The notes under the pieces were generated by a model. The model was given only the letters and a program-made list of their open reading frames with translations, had not been told where the DNA came from and searched no databases. Of a DNA stretch of 34,724 nucleotides, positions 1-7,289 are shown piece by piece (within the stretch, counting starts at the first letter, position 1; the number at the start of each line of letters is the position of its first letter). The stretch lies in NCBI GenBank assembly GCA_964440405.1, contig CAYTSB010000004.1:1-34724 (forward strand). Direction: 5' to 3'. The stretch is from DAOSVX01 sp964440405. Lineage in GTDB: Bacteria; Bacillota_I; Bacilli_A; RF39; UBA660. Both the position numbers and the translations under genes were made by a program.

Positions 1-205
1 CTTCTAAATCAACAATTTTAATAACTGTTAAAGAATCATAAAAATGTTTTAAAAAGCATTCTTTTTTATCTAAAATGCTAGTTAAATTAAATTTTTTATT
101 CCAATTTACCAGCAAATCATAATAATTATTTAATTGATCTAAAATTTCAGCATCACAAACTAAATTTAAAGCTTGAACCGCTTTTATAAATTCTTTTTCA
201 TTCAT
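1..205 (-). CDS. rsmG: 16S rRNA (guanine-527 N7) methyltransferase RsmG, N-terminal part
   Basis: Partial gene running off the left edge; only the first 68 codons are present. The start ATG is at 205-203 and overlaps the end of mnmG by 8 bases. The visible N-terminal helical region contains the family's WN-kfNLTsI stretch (WNKKFNLTSI) and a downstream HFYDSLT motif, both typical of RsmG (GidB). The SAM-binding Rossmann core lies outside the window. RsmG methylates G527 (E. coli numbering) in the 530 loop of 16S rRNA. The order mnmE-mnmG-rsmG is the standard origin-left arrangement in Firmicutes, where noc, soj and spo0J often follow; those would lie beyond the window. Confidence 0.88.
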   Translation of the reverse strand, partial: MNEKEFIKAVQALNLVCDAEILDQLNNYYDLLVNWNKKFNLTSILDKKECFLKHFYDSLTVIKIVDLE

Positions 206-2066
206 TTGGGTACTCCTTTTTTAAATAAACGCATAAAATTGCAATATCTGACGGATTTACTCCACTAACTCTTGAAGCTTGGCCAATAGATAAAGGTCTT
301 ATTTTTTCTAATTTTTGTCTTGCTTCGGTAGCTAAATTTGTGATTTTTTTGTAGTTAATGTTTTCTGGGATTGTTTTTTTCTCCAATTTAACCATTTTTT
401 CAACATCTTTATATGTTTTTTTTATGTACCCCTCATATTTAGTAATTATCTCTACTTCTTCTAAGACTTCCTTATTATCACTTAATTTTGTAATTTCACT
501 TATTAATTTAATATTGATTTCTGGTCTTTTTAACAAATTAAATAAAGTAATTGGTATTTTTGGCAATTCTAAACTGTATTTCTTAAAAACATCTAAAGCA
601 TTAGAATGATTCTTTAAATAGCTATTCTTTAAATTTAAAATTATTTTTTCAATTTCTTGAAGTTTTTTATCAAATTTTTTATATTCCTCAGCATTAATCA
701 TTCCAACATCATAAGCTATTTTGCGTAGCCTAATATCGGCATTGTCATGTCTTAAAATTAAACGATATTCTGCTCTTGAGGTAAGCATGCGATACGGTTC
801 ATTAGTTCCTTTCGTCACTAAATCATCAATCAAAACTCCAATATATGCTTCGTTTCTCTTTAATATCAAAGGCTTTTGCCCTTCTAGTTTTAAGCTAGCA
901 TTAATTCCAGCAATGAGGCCTTGCCCAGCTGCCTCTTCATAACCACTGGTTCCATTTATTTGTCCAGCAGTATATAAGTTTTCTATCAATTTCGTTTCTA
1001 AACTGGGTTTTAACTGAAGTGGATTAATGGCATCGTATTCAATAGCATATGCATATTTTGTAATTATTGCTTTTTCCAATCCTGGTAAAGAATGAACCAT
1101 TTTATCTTGAACATCAGTGGGCATACTTGTAGAAAATCCTTGAAGATACCATTCATCATAAGATTTACTTTCCGGCTCTAAAAATAGTTGATGACGAGCT
1201 TTATCAGCAAATTTTACTATTTTATCTTCAATTGACGGGCAATATCTTGGTCCAATTCCTTCAACATATCCTCCATACATACTTGATTTCTTTAAATTTT
1301 CATTAATTGTTTTATGTGTTAAATCAGTTGTATAAAGTAAATAGCATTTCTCTTGATTTTTAGCATCATAAAAACACTCATTATCGTAACTAAAAGTATA
1401 ACATTCATTATCTCCCTCTTCTACGGTCATTTTAGAAAAGTCAATGCTATCTTTTTTTATTCTTGGTGGGGTTCCGGTTTTTAATCTTTGAATTTCAAAA
1501 CCCAAAGATTTTAAATTATCACTTAAAAATATTGAGGTTTTTTCGCCATGAGGACCACTTTTTTCTTTGCTAGACCCTCTTAATACATAAGAATTTAAAT
1601 AGGTGCCCGTTGTTAAAATAACGGCCTTTGTAGTAACTCTTCTACCACTTTCCAATTCAATTCCTATAACTTTATTATCTTCTATAATTAAATTTTTTAC
1701 TATTCCTTCTAATATTTCTAAATTAGAATTACTTTCTAGAGATTTCAGCATATTTATAGGATAAACTATTTTATCAACCTGTGCTCTTAATGATCTAACT
1801 GCTGGCCCTTTAGTATTATTTAGCATTTTAATCTGAAAATGAGATCTATCAGCCACTTTACCCATAATTCCACCTAAAGCATCGATTTCTCTGACTATAA
1901 TGCCTTTGGCTGTTCCTCCTATAGAAGGATTACAAGCCATATCAGCAATGTTTTTTTTATTAATAGTTATTAACAATGTTTTTTTATTTTTTTTTGATGC
2001 CGCATAGGCTGCTTCACATCCGGCATGACCAGCACCAACTATTATTACATCATATTCTTTTTTCAT
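198..2066 (-). CDS. mnmG: tRNA uridine-34 carboxymethylaminomethyl modification enzyme MnmG (GidA)
   Basis: FAD-dependent partner of MnmE; the complex installs the (carboxymethyl)aminomethyl group at C5 of wobble U34 in several tRNAs. The 622-residue product matches the usual length of about 620-630. The dinucleotide-binding motif IIVGAGHAGCEAA lies at residues 7-19, followed by MACNPSIGGTAKG. The central GPRYCPSIEDKI carries a conserved cysteine, and the C-terminal helical MnmE-binding region ends in SRVSGVNPSDIAIL. I chose ATG 2066 because AGGTGA lies 4 bases upstream; an upstream in-frame TTG would run into mnmE. It starts 8 bases after the mnmE stop, so the two are probably co-transcribed and coupled. 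Confidence 0.97.
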   Translation of the reverse strand: MKKEYDVIIVGAGHAGCEAAYAASKKNKKTLLITINKKNIADMACNPSIGGTAKGIIVREIDALGGIMGKVADRSHFQIKMLNNTKGPAVRSLRAQVDKIVYPINMLKSLESNSNLEILEGIVKNLIIEDNKVIGIELESGRRVTTKAVILTTGTYLNSYVLRGSSKEKSGPHGEKTSIFLSDNLKSLGFEIQRLKTGTPPRIKKDSIDFSKMTVEEGDNECYTFSYDNECFYDAKNQEKCYLLYTTDLTHKTINENLKKSSMYGGYVEGIGPRYCPSIEDKIVKFADKARHQLFLEPESKSYDEWYLQGFSTSMPTDVQDKMVHSLPGLEKAIITKYAYAIEYDAINPLQLKPSLETKLIENLYTAGQINGTSGYEEAAGQGLIAGINASLKLEGQKPLILKRNEAYIGVLIDDLVTKGTNEPYRMLTSRAEYRLILRHDNADIRLRKIAYDVGMINAEEYKKFDKKLQEIEKIILNLKNSYLKNHSNALDVFKKYSLELPKIPITLFNLLKRPEINIKLISEITKLSDNKEVLEEVEIITKYEGYIKKTYKDVEKMVKLEKKTIPENINYKKITNLATEARQKLEKIRPLSIGQASRVSGVNPSDIAILCVYLKKEYPNE

Positions 2067-2074
2067 ATGTTCAC

Positions 2075-3433
2075 CTATTTTCCCAAGCAAAAATTAGTAA
2101 ATAATTTATCTAATAATTCTTCTTCGTAGCTTTCGCCAATTATTTCTCCCAAATAGGTCCATACTTCCTTTAGAGATACAGCAAGTAGTTCTACAAATGC
2201 ATCATTATCAATATCTTTTAAGCATTTATTTAGTGATTCTATCGCTTTTTTCAGCAAATTAATTTGACGAACGTTGGAAAAATATGTCACATCCTTAGTA
2301 TTTATTTTTCCCAAATTAAACATTTTTATTATTTCTTTTTTTAATTCATCTAGGCCATTTTCAACCATTGTATTTCCATATATAACAATTGAACTTTTAA
2401 AGATTTCTATATTTTTAATTGCTTTTTCTAGATCATTTTTATTAATTAATATTAGATGGTTATACTTTTTAATTTGATTATATAGTTTTATATCTTCTTT
2501 TGTAATCTCATCATTATAATTCAAAACAAATAAAACTAAGTCTGCTTTCTTAAAAGTTTCTAGACTTCTTTTAACACCAATGGTTTCAATAGTATCTGAA
2601 GTTTCTCTTATCCCTGCCGTATCTATTAAATTAAATTTAATTCCTTCAATGATAATTTCGCTTTCAATAATATCTCTAGTTGTTCCGGGAATAGATGTAA
2701 CTATTGCTTTTTCAGTTGATGACAAATAATTTAAAATACTGCTTTTACCAACATTAGGTCTTCCTATAATAGCAATAGTAATTCCATTATTAATTAATAG
2801 TCCGGTATCACTATTTTTAACATAATTTTTAAGCCTTGATAACATATTTATAATTTCTGGCTTTATAATTTCTCCAGTAATAATTTTAGCATCCTCATAT
2901 TCTGGATAATCAATATTTACTTCAATGTTAGCCATAATATTTAAAAGTGTTTCTCGTTCTTTTTTTATTACAGAAGAAAGTTTGCCACTTAATTGATTGA
3001 ATGCCATCTTATTAGCAATTTCACTTTTAGAAGATATTAAACTTTGAACAGCCTCAGCTTCAGTTAAGTCAATTCGGCCATTTAAAAAAGCTCTTTTAGT
3101 AAATTCGCCAGGTTCAGCTAAACGGCAACCGTTATCTAATAACAAATTTAATATTTTTTTAACTGAAACAATAGATCCATGACAATTAATTTCAACGACA
3201 TTTTCACAAGTATAGCTTTTAGGAGCTCTAAAAACAGATACTAAAACTTCATCAATAATATCTTGTTTTGATTTAATTTTGCCATAACTAATTGTATTCG
3301 ATTCAACTTTAAGTAAATTTTGACCAATAAAAATCTTGTTGACAATATTAATAGCTTTAAGTCCACTTACTCTAATTATTGATATAGCTCCATCGCCGAG
3401 TGCTGTTGAGACAGCACAAATTGTATCTTCCAT
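2075..3433 (-). CDS. mnmE: tRNA modification GTPase MnmE (TrmE)
   Basis: Potassium-activated GTPase that works with MnmG on U34 of tRNA. The 452-residue product has the N-terminal tetrahydrofolate-binding domain (DTICAVSTALGDGAISIIRVSG), a helical domain, and an inserted G domain. G1 is GRPNVGKS near residue 222, G2 is GTTRD, G3 is DTAG near 268 and G4 is NKND near 330. The C-terminus FCLGK is the family's signature C-[IL]-GK ending with the catalytic cysteine. ATG 3433 is preceded by AGGAGA at good spacing; an upstream in-frame GTG overlaps that ribosome site and was not used. A promoter for this operon is not obvious in the 60-base gap to jag. Confidence 0.97.
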   Translation of the reverse strand: MEDTICAVSTALGDGAISIIRVSGLKAINIVNKIFIGQNLLKVESNTISYGKIKSKQDIIDEVLVSVFRAPKSYTCENVVEINCHGSIVSVKKILNLLLDNGCRLAEPGEFTKRAFLNGRIDLTEAEAVQSLISSKSEIANKMAFNQLSGKLSSVIKKERETLLNIMANIEVNIDYPEYEDAKIITGEIIKPEIINMLSRLKNYVKNSDTGLLINNGITIAIIGRPNVGKSSILNYLSSTEKAIVTSIPGTTRDIIESEIIIEGIKFNLIDTAGIRETSDTIETIGVKRSLETFKKADLVLFVLNYNDEITKEDIKLYNQIKKYNHLILINKNDLEKAIKNIEIFKSSIVIYGNTMVENGLDELKKEIIKMFNLGKINTKDVTYFSNVRQINLLKKAIESLNKCLKDIDNDAFVELLAVSLKEVWTYLGEIIGESYEEELLDKLFTNFCLGK

Positions 3434-3493
3434 AAAATTTCTCCTAATCACGACATATTATACCAATTTTAAATGAAAAATAAAACCAGAAGT

Positions 3494-4102
3494 TTATTTT
3501 TCTGGCTTAATAACGATTCGACGGTTAGGTTCCTCTCCTTCACTAATAGTAACTATCCCCTTGAAATTAGTTAAAATATTATGAACGATTCTTCTTTCGT
3601 AAGAATTCATGATTTCAAGTTGTGCTTCTACTTTAGTTCTAGCGACTTCTCTGGCAACGTTTTTAGCAAGCCTTTCAATAGCCTTCTCATGTTTTTCCTT
3701 ATAATTCTCAACATCTAATAGTATTAAAGGGTAGACCCCTATTTGTTTATTAATTACACTCTTCAAAATAATTTGAAGCGCTTTTAAAGTTTGACCATTT
3801 TTACCAATAAGTATTGAGTTTTTATCAGAATACATTTTTAGAATAATTTGTTCTTCTCTAATTTTAGACTCAAAAGTAACATCAATGCCCATATCCTTTA
3901 ACAAATTTTTTAAATATTCTTCAATAAAATTTATAACATCCTCTTTTTTAATTATCTTTAGTTTATAGGATAGACTTTTAAAAAGTCCTCCTTTTATTTC
4001 TTCCGAAGTCATGTAAATTTCGTTTTCATTCACATTTAATTCTTTTAAAGCTTTCTCTACAATTTCTTCTTTGATTTTTCCTTCAAATACTTTTACTTCC
4101 AT
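3494..4102 (-). CDS. jag: RNA-binding protein Jag / KhpB (Jag_N, KH, R3H domains)
   Basis: A 202-residue protein with three parts. The N-terminal Jag_N segment (about 1-50) begins MEVKVFEGKIKEEIVEKAL. A KH domain (about 75-145) contains the IGKNGQTLKALQ loop. A C-terminal R3H domain (about 145-202) carries the SYERRIVHNIL motif with its Arg and His. Proteins of this family bind RNA and are linked to cell-envelope homeostasis, division and, with SpoIIIJ, sporulation. The start lies one base after the yidC stop, so the pair is coupled as in other Firmicutes. It is shorter than some homologues because the linker is minimal. Confidence 0.93.
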   Translation of the reverse strand: MEVKVFEGKIKEEIVEKALKELNVNENEIYMTSEEIKGGLFKSLSYKLKIIKKEDVINFIEEYLKNLLKDMGIDVTFESKIREEQIILKMYSDKNSILIGKNGQTLKALQIILKSVINKQIGVYPLILLDVENYKEKHEKAIERLAKNVAREVARTKVEAQLEIMNSYERRIVHNILTNFKGIVTISEGEEPNRRIVIKPEK

Positions 4103-4103
4103 A

Positions 4104-5042
4104 TTAACTCTTCTTTCTTTTAAGATACATGTTTTGAAAAACTGTAAACGAATTTGTTATAATCCAATACAAAGCTATTGCAGTTGGTAAACTTAATGAT
4201 GCCACCGAAATCATAACCAACATAAATTTAGCCATAAACTGTGTTTGTTTTTGAGTGTTGTCCTGGCTATTTGAGGTTGCTTGCATTGTGTTTTTTAATG
4301 AAAAATAAGTTGTTGCAATAATAAGAGCAATTAATAATATATACCAGTAATTGTGATTTTTAATTCCAACCAATGGATTTGTTCCTAACTGATATACTAA
4401 AAATTTTCCTTCAAAAATAGCTGGCACCCTATTAACAGCTTCTAAAAAAGCGAAGAATAAAGGTAGTTGAATAAAAGCAAATAAACAGCCTGTTAAAGGG
4501 TTAATTTTATATTTTTTATAAACTAACATTGTCTCTTCACTTTTTTTCATCATTGATTCTTTATCTGTTTTATCTTTATATTTTTTTTCTATTTTAGATA
4601 TTTCTGGCTGAGCTTTTTTCATATTTTCCGATTGAGCAGTTGAATTTTTAGATAAAGGCAGCATTATTAATCTGATAGCTAAACCAATTAGCATTACTGA
4701 AATACCATAATTTTTTACTACTAATTCTAATTTTAAAATAGCATAAGCTAAAGGCTTAACAAATATTGATTCCCAAATACTGACATATTTTAAATCTTTA
4801 GGTTTAAAATTTTTGCAAACTGGTAAATCATCTAATTTTACAGCCATCTTTTTTTCATTAGTTTTATAAAGTTTTTCTATTTCACTATCTGTTGGCTTAC
4901 ATAATATATTTGATGGTAATGTTTGACCTGTTTTTTCATATGTTATTTTTTTATTATTATCATCTTCCAGATATTTTGTACAACCACTAGTTATTAACAA
5001 CAATAATACTAATATACCTACTAATATTTTTTTATTCTTCAT
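4104..5042 (-). CDS. yidC: Membrane protein insertase YidC / SpoIIIJ family lipoprotein
   Basis: Inserts and folds membrane proteins, alone or with SecYEG. The 312-residue product begins with a lipoprotein-type signal (hydrophobic stretch then ITSGC, Cys21 as the probable lipidated residue). A soluble extracytoplasmic segment of about 75 residues follows, then the conserved membrane core. The groove arginine is in LIGLAIRLIMLPLS. The cytoplasmic charged hairpin (AQPEISKIEKKYKDK) and the later FIQLPLFFAF and ALYWIITNSFTVFQ helices fit the family. It overlaps rnpA by 11 bases and is followed by jag. In Bacillus the equivalent gene is spoIIIJ; whether a second yidC exists here cannot be seen. 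Confidence 0.95.
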   Translation of the reverse strand: MKNKKILVGILVLLLLITSGCTKYLEDDNNKKITYEKTGQTLPSNILCKPTDSEIEKLYKTNEKKMAVKLDDLPVCKNFKPKDLKYVSIWESIFVKPLAYAILKLELVVKNYGISVMLIGLAIRLIMLPLSKNSTAQSENMKKAQPEISKIEKKYKDKTDKESMMKKSEETMLVYKKYKINPLTGCLFAFIQLPLFFAFLEAVNRVPAIFEGKFLVYQLGTNPLVGIKNHNYWYILLIALIIATTYFSLKNTMQATSNSQDNTQKQTQFMAKFMLVMISVASLSLPTAIALYWIITNSFTVFQNMYLKRKKS

Positions 5043-5370
5043 TTTTCACCTTTTCTATAACATTTAATAATTCTTTTTCTATTTCAAAATATTTTAATGT
5101 TAATGATCTCTTCTTAATCATTATAATATAATTTTGACCTTTTGGAAATAAGAACTTGTTTTTGTCAATTACTTCTTTAATTTGTCTTTTAAATTTGTTT
5201 CTTTGGACCGCAGTTGTTATTTTTTTACTGATAGCAAATCCAAATTTAATTTCTTCTAAATTATTTCCCGGGAAATAAAATAAAGCAAAATAAAGATTAT
5301 CCACTTTTTTACCATTTTGAATAATATTATTATAATCTAAACTTTTTTTTACTATTTCTCGCTTTTTCAT
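5032..5370 (-). CDS. rnpA: Ribonuclease P protein component
   Basis: Basic 112-residue protein that assists the RNase P RNA in removing 5' leaders from pre-tRNA. The RNR motif is present as QRNKFKRQIKE at about residues 55-65, and the flanking beta strands (KFGFAISKK, NYIIMIKKR) fit the family. It lies just downstream of rpmH, the near-universal rpmH-rnpA-yidC order. A perfect Noc-type palindrome is embedded in the coding sequence at 5263-5276, where it encodes part of the peptide FYFPGNN. Confidence 0.95.
   Translation of the reverse strand: MKKREIVKKSLDYNNIIQNGKKVDNLYFALFYFPGNNLEEIKFGFAISKKITTAVQRNKFKRQIKEVIDKNKFLFPKGQNYIIMIKKRSLTLKYFEIEKELLNVIEKVKNEE
5263..5276. promoter_or_regulatory. 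Noc-binding-type site (NBS) inside rnpA
   Basis: Perfect 14-base palindrome ATTTCCCGGGAAAT, identical to the Noc-binding consensus described in Bacillus subtilis. The symmetry extends outward to TTATTT...AAATAA (5261-5278). It is the same sequence as the copies at 14511, 14687, 14791 and 25352. This copy lies within the rnpA reading frame, so it must also serve as codons. Confidence 0.8.
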
Positions 5371-5385
5371 AGTTTATTTAGCTCA

Positions 5386-5407
5386 TAAAAAACCACTCAC
5401 GTGGTTT
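5386..5407 (-). terminator. Hairpin with U-run between rpmH and rnpA
   Basis: Read on the minus strand, AAACCAC and GTGGTTT form a 7-bp stem with a 4-base loop, followed by a run of six T. The right arm overlaps the rpmH stop codon. This looks like a weak intrinsic terminator or attenuator that would lower rnpA-yidC expression relative to rpmH. Confidence 0.55.
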
Positions 5408-5534
5408 ATTTACTTGAAGTTAAAGTTTTACGACCTTTTTTTCTTCTATTGTTAATAACTTTTGTTCCTTTTCTTGCAAAAAAACCACATTTTTTTGCTT
5501 TTTTGTTATTATTTGGTTGATAAGTTTTTTTCAT
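5406..5534 (-). CDS. rpmH: 50S ribosomal protein L34 (short variant)
   Basis: A 42-residue, very basic protein starting MKKTYQPNN, the L34 signature, and ending in RRKKGRKTL-TSSK. It is the first gene of the leftward operon, with ATG at 5534 behind a GGAGGAGA ribosome site. Compared with usual L34 (44-46 residues), the middle is altered: the HGFRxR segment reads CGFFAR, and about four residues usually containing NGRR are missing before the second basic helix. The reading frame is intact and the context is standard, so it is very likely functional. Confidence 0.93.
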   Translation of the reverse strand: MKKTYQPNNNKKAKKCGFFARKGTKVINNRRKKGRKTLTSSK

Positions 5535-5567
5535 ATATTTCTCCTCCGTAACTTATAAATTCAACTA

Positions 5568-5597
5568 ATTATATAATGTTATTTGTTTTTCTGTCAA
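5568..5597 (-). promoter_or_regulatory. Sigma-A-type promoter for the rpmH operon
   Basis: On the minus strand, TTGACA (5597-5592) and TATAAT (5573-5568) are separated by 18 bases, both perfect hexamers. It lies about 34 bases upstream of the rpmH ATG and directs transcription leftward, away from dnaA. Confidence 0.75.
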
Positions 5598-5815
5598 GGA
5601 ATTAAAGCCAAACTGTGAATATTGTTAATATTTTTTGGTTTTCAATAATTTAAATTTTGTGGAAACTGTTGATAACTTTTGCAAAGTAAGATATTATATA
5701 GACTTGTAATTGTTTTTTAATTGTGGATAACTTTTATTTTAAATTTTATGCTTTGATTTTAAAAAAAGATAAGTTAAAATGAATTTAGTTAGTGAATAAC
5801 AATGGAGGTGTTTTT
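5598..5815. other. oriC, left half (DnaA-box region upstream of dnaA)
   Basis: Noncoding, AT-rich region between the divergent rpmH and dnaA promoters. It holds one perfect DnaA box in reverse orientation (TTATCCACA, 5722-5730), a near match in reverse (TTATCAACA, 5668-5676) and a weaker one (GTTTCCACA, 5658-5666). Together with the right half after dnaA it makes the bipartite origin typical of Bacilli. The strand switch of gene orientation occurs here. Confidence 0.8.
5669..5697 (+). promoter_or_regulatory. Candidate dnaA promoter overlapping a DnaA box
   Basis: TTGATA (5669-5674) and TATTAT (5692-5697) are 17 bases apart. The -35 hexamer lies inside the DnaA-box-like 5668-5676, an arrangement that would allow DnaA to repress its own gene. 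The predicted start is about 110 bases before the dnaA ATG, and the perfect DnaA box at 5722-5730 falls in the leader. Confidence 0.5.
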
Positions 5816-7153
5816 ATGAATATTGAGGCTTTATGGAATAGTGTTTTAGATAATATTAATAAAGAACTAACTCCGATGTCTTTTAATACTTGGTTTAAAG
5901 AAACTACTTTAATTAATATATTAGATAATAAAGCTACTATAAAAGTGCCTATGCAAATTCACAAGAAACTTTTAGGTGAAAATTTTTATGAATTAATTGA
6001 TAATACTTTTTTTTCATTAACTGGTCAAAATTATGATATTGAATTTATTAGTGATGCAGATCTTGAAAATAAAAGTGATATTTTAGATAATGTTTCTTCA
6101 AAAAATAAAAATCTTAATTCTAATCTTATTGAAAAATATACTTTTGATACTTATATCGTAGGCGATTCTAACAGATTAGCGCAAATGGCAGCTGTAGCGG
6201 TTGCTGAAAATCCAGGTAATATTTATAATCCTTTATTCTTATATGGTAAAAGTGGATTAGGTAAAACACATTTAATGCATGCAATTGGTAATTATATAAT
6301 TAAAAATTCAGATAAAAATGTTTTATATGTAACTAGTGATGATTTTATTTCTGATTTTACTGGATTATCAGGTAATACAAATAATTTTGATTATATTAAT
6401 AATTTTAAAGATAAATATCGTAATATTGATGTTTTATTAATTGATGATATTCAATTTTTGGCAGGAGCTGAAAAAACACAAAAAGAATTTTTTAATACTT
6501 TTAACAAATTATATTCTTCAAATAAACAAATTATAATTAGTTCTGATCGCTCTCCTGATGATTTAAAATTATTAGAAGATAGATTAAGAACTAGGTTTGC
6601 TTGTGGGCTTTCTGCCAATATCGATCCTCCAGATTTTGAATTAAAATGTCGCTTATTAAAAAATAAAATCAATGGTCATGATGTAGCAAAAATGATTGAT
6701 AATAAAGTTATTGAATTTATGGCCAATGCTTGTGAAAATGATGTCAGACATTTAGAAGGAGCTGTTACAAGACTTTATGCTTATGCAGCGATTATAGCTC
6801 CTAAAAAAATTGATTTAGAATTTGCTCAAGAAGCTTTAAAAGATTTTGTTAATAAATCAATATTTTTCAAAAACGATATTGCTAAAATTCAAAATGCAGT
6901 TGCTGAATATTATAAAATAACTATTGAAGATTTAAAAAGTAAAAAAAGATCTAACAATATATCTTATCCAAGGCAAATTGCAATGTATATTTGTCGGATG
7001 ACTACAGATGAATCTTTACAAAGAATTGGATTAGAATTTGGTGGAAGAGATCATACAACAGTACTGCATGCTTTTGAAAAAATTACTAAAAATTTAAAAA
7101 ATAACAATCAATTAAAATTAATAATTAATGATTTAAAAAATAAAATTATTTAA
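5816..7153 (+). CDS. dnaA: Chromosomal replication initiator protein DnaA
   Basis: AAA+ ATPase that binds DnaA boxes, oligomerises and opens oriC. The 445-residue product has the usual domains: I (about 1-80, protein interaction), a short Asn/Ser/Lys-rich linker II, III with Walker A GKSGLGKT near residue 143, Walker B LLIDDIQ near 206 and ISSDRSP, and IV with the DNA-binding GGRDHTTVLHA near 408. ATG 5816 has GGAGGTG five bases upstream; an in-frame ATG eight codons earlier precedes that site and was not used. It is flanked by both halves of oriC. Confidence 0.98.
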   Translation: MNIEALWNSVLDNINKELTPMSFNTWFKETTLINILDNKATIKVPMQIHKKLLGENFYELIDNTFFSLTGQNYDIEFISDADLENKSDILDNVSSKNKNLNSNLIEKYTFDTYIVGDSNRLAQMAAVAVAENPGNIYNPLFLYGKSGLGKTHLMHAIGNYIIKNSDKNVLYVTSDDFISDFTGLSGNTNNFDYINNFKDKYRNIDVLLIDDIQFLAGAEKTQKEFFNTFNKLYSSNKQIIISSDRSPDDLKLLEDRLRTRFACGLSANIDPPDFELKCRLLKNKINGHDVAKMIDNKVIEFMANACENDVRHLEGAVTRLYAYAAIIAPKKIDLEFAQEALKDFVNKSIFFKNDIAKIQNAVAEYYKITIEDLKSKKRSNNISYPRQIAMYICRMTTDESLQRIGLEFGGRDHTTVLHAFEKITKNLKNNNQLKLIINDLKNKII

Positions 7154-7289
7154 TTGTTAATAAGTCTAATGTTTTATTATTTTATTAACAATTAATATTA
7201 TTGAAATTATGTTATAATTAAGGTAATAAAAAAGTTATTAACAATATCAACACTATTATTATTACTATATAAAAGAAAGAAGGATTAAA
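7154..7289. other. oriC, right half with DnaA boxes and DnaA-trio array
   Basis: Intergenic region between dnaA and dnaN. DnaA-box-like nonamers TTATTAACA occur at 7155-7163 (reverse), 7182-7190 and 7235-7243 (forward), and ATATCAACA at 7244-7252. Directly adjoining the last box, CTATTATTATTACTA (7253-7267) reads on the other strand as five consecutive TAG/TAA trinucleotides, the DnaA-trio motif that guides strand opening. AT-only sequence follows. The boxes-then-trio-then-AT order matches the basal unwinding system described for Bacillus subtilis. Confidence 0.75.
7210..7218 (+). promoter_or_regulatory. Candidate dnaN promoter (extended -10)
   Basis: TGTTATAAT at 7210-7218 is an extended -10 with a perfect TATAAT. 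No convincing -35 lies 16-18 bases upstream. It sits amid the DnaA boxes, so DnaA binding could modulate dnaN. Confidence 0.45.

Noticed and set aside
5390..5407. CACGTG-centred palindrome near rpmH as another parS
   Set aside because: The flanks (AAACCACT...GTGGTTT) do not fit TGTTNCACGTGAAACA; it is better explained as a hairpin terminator.
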